The notes beneath the pieces are model-generated. The model was not told where the DNA came from and made no database searches. It worked only from the letters and a program-made list of their open reading frames with translations. The position numbers and the translations under genes were made by a program. Below, one piece after another: positions 11,332 through 22,116 of a stretch of 64,000 nucleotides of DNA. The stretch's first letter is position 1. Every line of letters begins with the position of its first letter. Source of the DNA: Anagrus nilaparvatae (Eukaryota > Arthropoda > Insecta > Hymenoptera > Mymaridae); NCBI GenBank assembly GCA_022575985.1, contig JAKSXM010000014.1, forward strand, positions 22,320,001 to 22,384,000, read 5' to 3'.

Positions 11332-12856
11332 TAGTCCTGTCGCCCACCATGCTATTTAATGCCATAAAAGTTCCATGGAAAAAAATGGTTGGTATTTATG
11401 TTTTTTGACCCGCTAAACACGAATCCGAAGTCCGTTTTGCAAAATTCGTGGTCAATTTTTTGTTATTAACAATTTATTGCAAAATTTGACAACAATCTAA
11501 ATGTTAAATATACTGTAGCTAAAACAATTCAAAATTTTGATAAGCCCCTGATTTTATTATACATATTTTGACTCGCTTAATCCAAATTTCTAATTTATAA
11601 GCTCGTATGATTAATTGTTTAAACAATATTTAATTGTTAATAAATTGTTTAAACAATATTTTTTTGAAAATTACGTGTGACACCTTTTTATATGTATTTT
11701 TTGACTTTCTGATCACGATTTTCAAGTTATTTTTTGCAAAAACCTTACTTACATCAATTGTTTAAACAATTTTAATTTGTTTATAAGCCAAAATTAGTAT
11801 GTTGCTATATAAAATTCGACAAAAACATGAATTCCGCAGCTTACAGCTTTCGTGATTTCGAAAAGTGTCACACGTAATTTAAAAAAAAAATATGTTTAAA
11901 CAATTTATTAACAATTAAATATTGTTTAAACAATTAAACCTATGACCTTGGGAATTTAAAATTCAGATTTAGCAAGATAAAATTAAAATAAATTATCGAT
12001 CACTTTTCGAAATCACGAAAACTGTAAGCCATGGAATTCATGTTTTTGTCGAATTTTACCTAACAACATACTTATTCTGGATTATAAACAAATTAGAATT
12101 GTTTAAATAATTACTATAAGTAAGGTTTATGAAAAAAAGAACCTTAAAATCGTGATCAGAGGGTCAAAAAATACATATAAAAAGGTGTCACACGTAATTT
12201 TCAAAAAAATTTTGTTTAAATAAATTATAAACAATTTAATATTGTTTAAACAATTAGTTCTTCGAGATTGCAAATTAAAAATTCGGATACAGCAAGTAAA
12301 AATTATAAAAAATTGGTGATTGCTTTTCGAAATCACGAAAGCTGTAAGCTGCGGAATTCATGTTTTTGTCGAATTTTATATAGCAACATACTAATTTTGG
12401 CTTATAAACAAGTTAAAATTGTTTAAACAATTGATGTAAGTAAGGTTTTTGCAAAAAATAACTTGAAAATCGTGATCAGAGGGTCAAAAAATACATATAA
12501 AAAGGTGTCACACGTAATTTTCAAAAAAATATTGTTTAAACAATTTATTAACAATTAAATATTGTTAAAACAATTAATCATACGAGCTTATAAATTAGAA
12601 ATTTGGATTAAGTGAGTTAAAATATGTAAAATAAAATCAGGGGCTTATCAAAATTTTGAATTGTTTTAGCTACAGGATATTTAACATTTAGATTGTTGTC
12701 AAATTTTGCAATAAATTGTTAATAACAAAAAATTGACCACGAATTTTGCAAAACGGACTTCGGATTCATGTTTAGCGGGTCAAAAAACATAAATACCAAC
12801 CATTTTTTTCTATGGAACTTTTATGGCATTAAATAGCATGGTGGGCGACAGGACTA
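11332..12856. mobile_element. Large palindromic (foldback-type) element inserted in Tigger
   Basis: The element begins TAGTCCTGTCGCCCACCATG and ends with the reverse complement. Arms of about 530 bp (11332-11862 and 12325-12856) are nearly identical in inverted orientation around an asymmetric centre. Because it interrupts the codon-level motif LQPMDQ, the original site can be inferred: a 3-bp duplication ATG (11329-11331 and 12857-12859) best restores it. No protein is encoded. A 3-bp duplication would fit Harbinger-, CACTA- or Academ-type integration, but the termini do not decide it. Confidence 0.75.
11866..12530. repeat. 320-bp tandem repeat units inside the palindrome
   Basis: The landmark TGTCACACGTAATTT starts at 11866, 12186 and 12506, exactly 320 bp apart each time, and each is followed by AT-rich sequence with TTGTTTAAACAATT palindromes and then AATCACGAAA(G/A)CTGTAAGC and GGAATTCATGTTTTTGTCG. 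The same unit occurs inverted in the left arm (about 11660-11865). The interior is thus built from one module in both tandem and inverted arrangement. Confidence 0.75.
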
Positions 12857-13538
12857 ATGGGCTGCAGTAAAGAAGTTATATTTGAAAAAGTAATTTTAAA
12901 ATACATAAAATAACAAATAAAAAAATGTATATAAAAAATTCACATAACCAAAAGACTTAACTAATTTTAAAAAGTAAAAATAAATAAAAACAGTGCGAAT
13001 TAAAATTTAAAAAGTTTAATTTTACCAAAAAAAAGTAAGAAATATACATTCGAAACCGCGTATTTGCGAATCAATTATCGCGCAAACCGAAACTAGAATT
13101 AATTTGAAAACCGTGTATTTATGAATCCGCGTATCCGGAGTACCGCGTATACCGGGGTTTTACTGTAATATAATAAATAAATGACATTTAACACAGAGTG
13201 TTAAATATTTCGTCTAAAAAAAATTTTGTGTTGAACTTTTCGTCACGATGATTTTTGGGGTAGAACTAGTCGTACAACTTTTTTTGTCTAAAATCATCGA
13301 TGAATTGAATATTTTTGTGTTGAACAAAAACCTTGCCAAATTATGATATAAAATAATAAATGGGTCATCATTCAAAATAGCGTATTAATAATTTATTATT
13401 ACTTAGAATAAAAAATTTTTTAAATTATTGATCTGCATAATTATCAGATTATATATAAGAACTCATAATTAAAATATTTGATAAAGAAATTTTAATTTTA
13501 AAATTTTTTTTAAAAATAATTTATGCTTTGAAAAAAGA

Positions 13539-13546
13539 TATATAAG
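13539..13546 (+). promoter_or_regulatory. TATA box of the second secreted-protein gene
   Basis: TATATAAG lies 73 bp upstream of the start codon at 13612, closely matching the spacing in the first paralogue (81 bp). It is followed by a short AT-rich leader with an ATG-containing segment near 13581 (ATGAAGTTTC) that is not in frame with a leader peptide. Confidence 0.55.
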
Positions 13547-13611
13547 CGATATTTTTTGATGAAAAGATCATTAATAGTATATGAAGTTTCTAAATAGAAT
13601 AAGCTTTTAAA

Positions 13612-15758
13612 ATGAAATTCATAGTTTTCTTGTTTTTGGGTTTTGCTGTTAGTATCAGCGTAAGTAATAGAAAATTGCATTAATATTTATTAAATTTCTT
13701 AAGTCATTTTAGCTGAAAAAGGAAATTTTCAGAAAATATTTTTTTACTAACAAAGTTTTACGCACTAGTTTTACGGCTGGGTGAAAAAAATTTTCTGATT
13801 TCTGAAAATGTATTTAATATTTAAACAGCCAACTTGATTTTTATAAAAAATCTTATTTACCAACTAATAAAAATTTATAGGCTTTTTAATTTAAAATTTT
13901 TGCAAATAAATAATTTTTTAAATAAAAATAACTGTTATGATAGTATTTTAACTATTATAATATTTAAATTGATAGTATTTAATATTATTTGAATCTTTTA
14001 TTGTTTCAGAATGTTTATGCATGCATTAGTCAAGAATGTCTTGAGAGAGGAGTTAATTTAGTTAGCAAGAAACTCAACAGATGTTCAAATCACCGAAATG
14101 GTCTTGACGCTGCATCAGAATTCCTTATTGATGTTGAAGACACGGTAAAAAATCGCAAGGACATACTTGTAGAAGAATCAAATAGAGTTCTAAAATCTGT
14201 AAGTTAATCATCAGTAAAAAAATAATGTATTTAGCAATGTTTAATGCATCCAAAAATTTTAAATGAAGTAAAATGGATACACCTTACACGGGGAGACTGC
14301 TATCTTTGGTAATTCGGAATTCAAAAACTATAGTTACAAAATGTCTGTACTTTTTTGAAAAAAAAAATCCCTAAAACTCTCTATTAATTCCAATGGACTC
14401 TCTGGACTTAGAAACACAATATTATTAAATAGGTTTTTTAGTACTTTTCAAATAGTATGCCGTTGCAACCTTGCAAAATGACCAAAACACTTTTGGTTGA
14501 CATCATTTTTTTTTGTCTAATTATCAACTTTCAAGCTCCTTAAATTACAGTTTTTTATGACTGTAATTCTCTCACCGTTATAGCAAATTAACCAAATGAC
14601 CATTTTTGACCCAAATTGACCATTTTTATTTTTTGTTTATTTTGAGTGATATATTGTGAATTACTCAAAACTCAAAATGGATTAAACCTTCAAAATCGTT
14701 TTAGTGACCAACAATACGTATGACCATTGAGTTAGATCCATTTGACTCCATTTTCCTATCGCTTTAACTATGAATAATTTCTAATACTAATTTAATTATT
14801 TAGCTAGAAGTAAAATATATTAATGCCAAAATGGAAGCTAAAAAGCTTAATATTGATGTTAGCAGTTGTGTTTCAAAACAGGATTATTTTAGAAGAAAAA
14901 TAATTTTTCAATTAAGAAGTAATATTGAAGATAACTTAGACACAGTACTCAAAAGAGCAAAGATAGCATACGATAATATGAAATCATTACATGATGAAAT
15001 TCAAGAAAGGATTGATGACATAATTTATAAATTAAGATCTTGTGGCAAAATTTTCTTATTCAAAGGAAAATGTATAATAACAGTGAGTATGACAAACTTA
15101 AAGTTTAAAAAAATAATTTTTTTTATAACAATAATTTTTTTTACTTTAGGCTAAAATCAAGGCAGGTGTATTCTGTTTTAGCGGCACGCAGGCTTCTGTA
15201 AATTCATTATCGTACAAACTCAAAGAAATTGAATATGCTTTGGATAAGGTTACAAAAGAATCATCTAAAATATTTTCAGACAAAATATTTGATGAAGGGC
15301 GCGATATTGGCTCGCAGATAAAGACTTGCATTGAAAGAAAAATTTATCAAGTTACAACTGTACCTACAATAATTACAACTAAGAAACCTTTAACTACGCC
15401 TGCAGTTAGGGTTGCAACTGAACCTACAAAAATTACAACTGATTTAACAACACCTTTACAAGATTTAACTACACCTAAATCTGAGACACCAAAAGTAGTG
15501 ACGGTTTTTGATCCCATTTATGATGAGTTCACAACCTCTCCCGCGCCACCTCTATCATCACCAATAACTAACACTAATGAAGAACCAACGTCACCCTCAA
15601 ATGAAGATTTCTTATCTACATCGTTCACAACAACTCCTGCGCCACCTCTATCATCACCAATAACTAACACTAATGAAGAACCAACGTCACCCTCAAATGA
15701 AGAATTCTCACCTAGTCCTTCCGATGATGAATTTGATGACGAGTTATTTAATTCATAA
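13612..15758 (+). CDS. Secreted Cys-containing protein with acidic Ser/Thr/Pro tail (paralogue 2)
   Basis: Exons 13612-13659, 14010-14198, 14804-15082 and 15150-15758 join in phase 0 to 374 residues, with GTAAGT, GTAAGT and GTGAGT donors and AG acceptors. Exons 1 and 2 have exactly the lengths of the first paralogue (48 and 189 bp). Leader MKFIVFLFLGFAVSIS is followed by a probable cleavage after VYA, before the first Cys (residue 21). The core has Cys at ACISQEC, NRC, SSC, RSC, GKC, FC and KTC; several of these align with paralogue 1. From about residue 240 the chain is Thr/Pro-rich, then acidic, with two 32-residue repeats and an end rich in Asp/Glu/Phe, suggesting an extended, possibly O-glycosylated tail. 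Intron 2 is 605 bp against 66 bp in paralogue 1, so it has gained sequence. Family not identified; TsetseEP/DUF725-like is a hypothesis only. Confidence 0.8.
15528..15719 (+). repeat. Two 96-bp in-frame tandem repeats in the tail of paralogue 2
   Basis: Copy 1 starts at 15528 and copy 2 at 15624. A block of more than 60 bp within them, encoding APPLSSPITNTNEEPTSPSN, is identical at DNA level including third codon positions, which indicates a very recent duplication. The unit is 32 residues and differs from the 17-residue tail repeat of paralogue 1. Confidence 0.9.
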
Positions 15759-16037
15759 ATTTTTTTTAATAATTTTATTTTGTAAATAGTTTATAAAAAG
15801 GAAGAGTCATTGAAGTAATTATTTATATAAGTTTTATTCAAGTATATTATTTTTTTCTTCAAGAAATTGAAAAATGATTATGAGTGTATTAAAATATTGT
15901 ATCCGTAAATTACTTTTGTTTGCTAAAAAATGCAATCAAATTTATTTACAAATTAATTTAATTTCAAAAATGAAAAACAATAAAATATTCCTCTAAATGC
16001 TTTCCTAATTCAGTTTTTTATATTTTCCTTATTAAGA
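15759..16037. other. 3' flank of paralogue 2
   Basis: AT-rich sequence sharing the GTAAATAGTTTATA motif with the first paralogue's 3' end. I see no canonical AATAAA near the stop; AATAAT at about 15769 and ATTAAA at about 15889 are alternatives. Confidence 0.4.
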
Positions 16038-16039
16038 TA

Positions 16040-16505
16040 CAGCAGAATTCCAATTATCCGGCATCCAATAAACCGGAACATTTGATAATCCGGCACTTTT
16101 TTGGATCAAACTCATATGTTTTTTTTTTTAAATTTGCTATTTAATGAGAGAAATTAGACCTGCCACAGAAGATTTTTGATATTTTTAGTGTTTCCTGTTA
16201 TTGATATAAAAAAAATTTTTGGTGTTTATTAGCCTATCTAAATAAACAGCTTCGATCACCCTACGTTTCTTGACCTCTTAGAAGGACAAATTTTTTTCAA
16301 AACTTATGTTGGAATTTAAAATTATTTCTTTAGTATAAATTATTAGTTTTTTTAAACCTAAATCAACAGTTTACGTAGAGTTTGTAACAATATTGTGATT
16401 ATATATTAAGTATAATGTAAGTTTTATGAACATTTGATAATCCGGCATTTTTGATTATCCGGCAACTCCTATGTCCCGACGATTCCGGATAATTGGAATT
16501 CTGCG
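16040..16505. mobile_element. pogo/Tigger-like MITE
   Basis: A 466-bp insert has terminal inverted repeats of the pogo type (left CAGCAGAATTCCAATTATCC, right end reading CGCAGAATTCCAATTATCC on the other strand), TA on both sides (16038-16039 and 16506-16507), and internal copies of GATAATCCGGCA near each end. No transposase frame is present. Its ends differ from those of the Tigger element at 10546, so it is a separate family. Confidence 0.8.
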
Positions 16506-16507
16506 TA

Positions 16508-19500
16508 TAAGATATTCTTAGCGAGTTCTGTTCCAAAGTTTTAGAATAGAAAAATGAAATGATCAGGGAAAATTTCGATATTATTTCTGCTTAAAACACT
16601 TAAATTAAAAAGATGTAGTATTCGATTTTATACAGCTTTCCCCTATATTGCAAAAAAATTTATAAGAAAAATTCAAACATGGTAGAATAAACCGGTTAGT
16701 TCGTTTATACTAAACCCGCCGGCACTAATACACACAAAATGACTTATTTTTTTTATATTGACGATACATAATTTTTTCATTTTGCTAATAATATGATTTC
16801 TTCTTTACAAAGAATTTTAATAATTTAATTACTATAAATATTTATTAGTAATTATTAAATTAAACTGTAAAATATATAATTTTTTAAAAATGTTACTGAC
16901 ACATCAATATATTTTATCATTTTTGCATAAAATGAATAATATTCTGAAGAAAAAAAATTATATTTCAAGCTATCCCCAACATAGTTGCCAAATATCTGCA
17001 CAAAAAAATTCATAAAAAATTTTGCATTTTCAAGCATTGTAAATAAATATTTATAACTTAAAATTATTTTAAAAAAATTAAAAAAATCACTTCTAATAAA
17101 ACACTAAATAAAAAAATGTGTATCAAATTTTTTTGATGATGTGAGACGTCTGTACAAATAGTATTAAAAGAAGCCGAAACTCTATCGAGCAGCCATAATG
17201 TACTGGCTGAGAATGTCGACACGAAAAGGAATAGGTCAGCTGTTGATATTTTGGCATTGACCACTCCCACTTGATAAATTTTTTTACCCTCACTTAAAAA
17301 TTTCGCTAAATATACTAATAATTTATATTTTTATTTATCTGCAAAAAACAAATATGCATAACGAATTTAATTAGTTAACTTTAATTTTTTTTATCATATT
17401 CATAACAATATGCAAAAAAAAAGTAAACATTTGCATTTACAAAATTCATTAATATGCATAACATATTTTTGTAAAGCATATTAACAGTTGAGATGTAGTA
17501 ATTGAATTTTTCATTTAAAAAAATTAACCTAAAGAGCAGAAAAATTTTCATGGAAATTGAGAAACGTTATAAAAATAAATTTTTTTAAAACATCTGCAAT
17601 GCAGAAGCAATACGTTTATAATTCTCGCGGGTTAGTTTTGAAATTATAGTTATTCGACCTTGATAGTATTTGCAAAGTTTATTTTTTTTACCTTTTTAAG
17701 TGTTACATGGACAGCATCGCTTATATAGTAGGTATTGTCTATTTAATATGATAATCTAAGATGCTGATCTTCTTTACGTATTTTTTTCTTTCTCTTTGTT
17801 TTTCTTTAAAATTATTATTTTAGAATTTTTTTAAACTAAATTTATATTGGGTATTTTTTATTACTATATGTGATCTGAGAAATGATTTTATGTGATTTTA
17901 AATGGGATTCACACTTTGTCCGACGGCAAATTGCTCAATTTATGTAAGAGCGTGAAATGAATTTTAATAATATTGAAATTTTTTATTGAATTCAGACAAA
18001 GAGGGGTAAGACAGGAAAATATTACTGTGAAATAAGCGATAATGCAAATTTATATTGAATCCAGTAAAATATTTTTTAACTGAATTCCTAAAATAAACTA
18101 TAATTTTTGTAAAAACTGGAAATTAAAAAAAAAAATTCATACTATTCACCCCATTTATCATTGATAGAATTTATTTTCATTCAAATAATCAGATATCGAT
18201 TTAATTTATAAGATTTTATCACTCTTAACTGATTTTTTAAAAATAAAATATTGCATTTATGTAAACTAACAACTAATGCATTTTACATTCATAAAAAAAA
18301 CTTTTATTTTTTAATTAATTAAATTTTCACCAAATCATAAATAAAATTTTCTACTTTATTTATTAAATAAATTATTTTTAAAACGAAATTTAATTTAAAT
18401 TAAAAAAAAAAATGGAAAAAAATATGAAATGACGAATTTCCATTGTACTTTTATGATTTATTAAATATTAAATGATTTTTTTTTGCTAAGTAAACACTTT
18501 AAAATTTATGAGTTAAATAACAAAAAAAAAAAGCGAAGCAAAAAAAAGCAATTCATTTAATATAAACAAACAATACGTAAAAAAATATAACGTAAATAAA
18601 ATGAAAAGTCGTGTTTATTTAGTTTATACATTTATAAATGCTCTAATGTTTAAACTATTATATATGGGCAAATCTAGAAGTATTTTTTAGTAAAAACAAG
18701 TTTTTTGTTAGATGTTAAAAAATGGAATATTAACAGGAAAATTAAGAAGGTTTTTAAATTGTTTAGCAACTATAATCATGAATCTGAAACACTATGCTAA
18801 TGGCAATTAATTCTAAATTTTATTTATGAAAGTTACAATAGGTAACTCGGACAACTTCTGAACGCGTTTTTACAAAATAAGTACCATTATTTTCTGAATA
18901 TACTATTCTTAAGGAGTTATGACCCTAATTGGAAATGATGACAGAACTGAATGAAACAGGAAAATTATTAAAGCTAAAGATTTTTAAAGTTGAATTGAAC
19001 TTGGTTTTTTATCTATTACCACATTAATTATCTTTTTATTGCAAATTAAAAGTAGTCAGTTTAACATTGCTCTTATGGAAATTCATATTTGGAGCTTACA
19101 AAAAGTATGATAATGATGACACAGGGAGATGAAACTTATTTTATATGATAAATAAATTGTCAAAGATTATATTTCCAATTTATTTTATCTAAGTTACCAC
19201 ATTCAATCATTAATTATTCAGTGAAAACCAATTTTTAGCAAGTACCATAACCTAAAATAATAATGTTTTTTCATAATTTATAAAATTAAAATAATTTTTT
19301 TTGCAATAATATTACATAATAAACACATTTTTTAATATTTATACAACTAATTTTATTTTAAACTGCAAATTATTTTAAAAAAATAACGTCGGTAATGTGG
19401 ATATTTGCTTTTTTTTTCCAATTGGGGTCATAAGTCCTTAATGAATAATTTAAAATTTTTAATTTCTTTATACATTTGTATGATGTGTGTAATAAATACT

Positions 19501-21300
19501 TATTCAATAGCAATTAAAAGGATGCATATTTAATAACAAAGTTTTAATACTTGTAATGTATAGTGATCTTTTCTTATATAATATGTCAATGTAATTTTTC
19601 TTGCGAGAAATACTATTATGAGATCCGCACCTAAGCTTGATGCAAGAAACTAATCAAATTATATGTTTATTCACTAGCCTAAAATTGTAAAAATTTGCTG
19701 CACCAGTTTCAAGTTTGAGAGTTCTGTAGACCACAATAAAGTGAAAATTCTCATAAAAATTCAATTAAATAAAAATTGCCCCAAAATACAGTATACCATC
19801 CTTGGCTTCGCCTTGGAAGGTACTTTAACTGTGATTTAGACCATTCTTTACTTTCCTGGAGCAAATAATTAAAAATCATATAACTGGTAGATTTGTTCAT
19901 ATAAATTTTTTAATTTTCGTAGGTATATAAAAAAAAAATAAATAAAATATAAAAAATGAATGAAATGCGTATAAAAATGTATTTGCATATTTGTAGCATT
20001 GCAATGCTATTAACGCACAATAGAAGGGATATAGCTTGAGAATTGCGCAACGTGCATTCCATGTGAGGAAGCTTTTATCCTTTTTGATTATATATTTTTG
20101 TTTTTTTTGGAAAAATTCTGGAATTTTATTTATTTTTTTATTCTGTTTTGGCAATTTATTTCTACATCCCAAAAAAAAAACAAAAAAAAAATTTGAAGTA
20201 TTAAAAATGAGAAAAGTAAGTGCATGCAAAATTTTTAATTAAATTTTAATTACTTATTTGATATAAATAATGATATAATCAAAAAATTTCTTTAAACACT
20301 ATATGTACCGATAATAATCATTAAAAAAAAAAAAAAACTTGCTTGAATATCAAATAACTTATAAACATAAATTAAATTTATACCTCAACGTTCCGTTTGA
20401 ACGGTTCAATCCAGAGCAACTTATTTATACCGCGATCAAAAAGTAAAATAAAATAATAAAAAGACAAAGAACCACCAAATAACTTATATAGGAGTATAAA
20501 AAGGATAACATATCGATTAAAAAAGCATATATATGTGTAGAAAGAGATCGAAGAACCAGTTCTCTCGCGTTTAAACGCTTAATTAAGCTGCTAAGGTTGC
20601 TTGTAAGGTATAGATCGTGTGGTGAACATCCTTCGCACATATATATATATACTCGATTAAAACTTCCTCGATCTAAATAAAATCGAGAAAACGAAAGAGC
20701 GAGATAGATAGAGAATAAATTGATCGCATGTATTGTTTTCTTTTACATATACGTGCGTACAATTTTACATAAATGTATTTTACAACATGTAAGGTTTATG
20801 CATTATATATGCCGCGAGGGCTCAAACAGAGACATCGATAATTTCTCTACCATCGTGTATTTACAGTGCATGTACATTATATACAAGCAACTTATATTCT
20901 TTAACTTTAGCCGAGAGGTGAGCATTTCGAGTTCGTTATCGTTAACGGCTTTATCGTTCGAAAACCTCTTGTAAAATAAAAAAATAAAATGGACCAATCG
21001 AATAACTTTATCTCACGTGGAATAAGATTTTAATTTAATCCTATCTCATATATAATTTGCTTCAAAATTATCAATTTTGTATTATTTTTGCAGAATATCA
21101 GAGCCATTCTATTGATATTAAGACTTTGCCTTTTTTGGCTCATCTTAGAAATAAATTGGAAAAATAACATAAACAAATTGACTTTTGGCGCAGTTATCGG
21201 GATGCAGTATACCTTCTGATTCGCTTCTTTGGACAATTTATTATAGGCCATAATTTAAATATTCGTTTGTTAGACCTGTTATGGTGAAAACGTGTGTACA
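16508..21300. other. Long AT-rich gene-free stretch
   Basis: Overlapping open frames on both strands (for example around 20036-20242) are low-complexity Phe/Lys-rich translations of A/T runs. A slightly GC-richer pocket with a 71-codon minus-strand frame lies at about 20520-20640, and another at 20720-20990; I cannot assign either. Part of a dispersed module (TTGGCTTCGCCTTGGAAGG) sits near 19804-19822 and recurs at about 24930. Confidence 0.4.
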
Positions 21301-21310
21301 ATTTTGCTTG

Positions 21311-21634
21311 GTTTCATTTTGGTAATCTGGGTGACTCAAATTTGGGGTAGAGGGAGTACCCCCTTTCGGACATAGTAGGTTAAACTTGTAAAATAGACTA
21401 TTAATTTTAACGAACAATCTTTTGAAATTTCGCCTGTTTTCTTTTAAGTAACTTAAGTTGATTTAAAATACGGCTGTAATACGGGGTTCAGAACAGCTTC
21501 GTCGTAATATCGCTTAGGCTGTAGATCCTTGATGGTAAGAATCAGTTTAACCTGGTTTCATTTTGGACACCAGGTGACTTAATTTTGGGGGTTAGTGTAC
21601 CCTCCCCCCTCAGAACAATGGGGCACAGCCTAAA
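21311..21634. repeat. Pair of diverged direct repeats about 243 bp apart
   Basis: GTTTCATTTTGGTAATCTGG near 21311 and GTTTCATTTTGGACACCAGG near 21554 each continue through GTGACT, a run of G, GTACCC and a C-rich patch to TAAACT. The pair looks like an old tandem duplication or two halves of an unidentified element. Confidence 0.55.
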
Positions 21635-21875
21635 CTATTTCAATAATTACTTTATCTAGATACCCCCTGGGCCTGTCTATGTATAATAAAAATATTAGAA
21701 AAATGTAAATTAGCTGTTATTTTCACGTTTTAGACCATTCTGAGACGTATGTGCTCTGTATTCTGTTAATATAAAATAAATATATAAATATATATAATAT
21801 ATTCAAAAAAATACTGAGTAAAAATAAATTACAATTCACCGTGAAATACAATTGGTCAAATATTTACAAGTCTAA

Positions 21876-22113
21876 AGCCCTCTCTCCACATAGGTTTAAA
21901 AGAACGTAAAATCGATAAAAATAAACCTGTAGAAAATTAATTTTTGTGTGCCATTAACGAAAAACCTGCCATCTCTTATTCGTTAGCATAAGAGATGGTG
22001 TAATATTCGCTATTGGGTCGGGTTTATTATTTCTCTTTTTTTTCATGATTCTTCCGGCTACACTAGGCGACTTTTGAGTTTCTGTAAATTTAAGTCTATG
22101 TGGAGAGAGGGCT
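21876..22113. mobile_element. Harbinger-like MITE with TAA target duplication
   Basis: A 238-bp element starts AGCCCTCTCTCCACATAGG and ends with the inverse (TATGTGGAGAGAGGGCT), flanked on both sides by TAA (21873-21875 and 22114-22116), the TWA target typical of PIF/Harbinger elements. A central hairpin, ATCTCTTATTCGTTAGCATAAGAGAT, lies near its middle as two 8-base arms. No coding capacity. Confidence 0.75.
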
Positions 22114-22116
22114 TAA

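Larger units (their letters stand above)
10690..12885 (-). pseudogene. Tigger transposase C-terminal remnant, split by an insertion
   Basis: On the minus strand, ITSLLQP (about 12862-12883) continues on the other side of the inserted palindrome as MDQSVIATFKVYYLRR (about 11285-11330). Together they form the conserved TSLLQPMDQ block of Tigger-family transposases that precedes the helical C-terminus. The frame then decays with stops and shifts, although a 90-codon acidic stretch (10739-11011, with LDINEITWP) remains open. The RNase H-fold D-D-D residues that would lie upstream are absent. The fragment cannot be functional. Confidence 0.75.
10546..13165 (-). mobile_element. Tigger/pogo-like DNA transposon, internally deleted and interrupted
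   Basis: Both ends carry the inverted repeat CAGTAAAACCCCGGTATAC (left 10546-10564, right 13147-13165), flanked on each side by the TA duplication expected of Tc1/mariner-pogo elements. After removal of the 1525-bp palindrome inserted at 11332-12856, only about 1.1 kb of the element remains. It encodes the C-terminal part of a Tigger-type transposase on the minus strand, so most of the DNA-binding and catalytic region was lost by deletion near the right end. Confidence 0.8.
10370..13330. mobile_element. Inverted-repeat element that hosts the Tigger insertion
   Basis: About 140 bp at 10370-10512 reappears inverted at 13178-13330 with roughly three quarters identity by eye; shared landmarks include GTTGAACTTTTCG, CGATGATTTTTGG and GAATATTTTTGTGTTG. 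The Tigger element lies between these arms with its own TA duplication, so the arms probably belong to an older palindromic element that was split by Tigger. I cannot see its true ends or a target duplication. Confidence 0.5.

Noticed and set aside
11620..12560. Regularly spaced TTGTTTAAACAATT palindromes considered as a CRISPR-like or origin-like array
   Set aside because: Spacing and context are explained by the 320-bp modules and inverted arms of the palindromic transposon.
20036..20242. Phe-rich 68-codon frame with a mirror frame on the other strand
   Set aside because: The translation follows T runs; no start context or domain.
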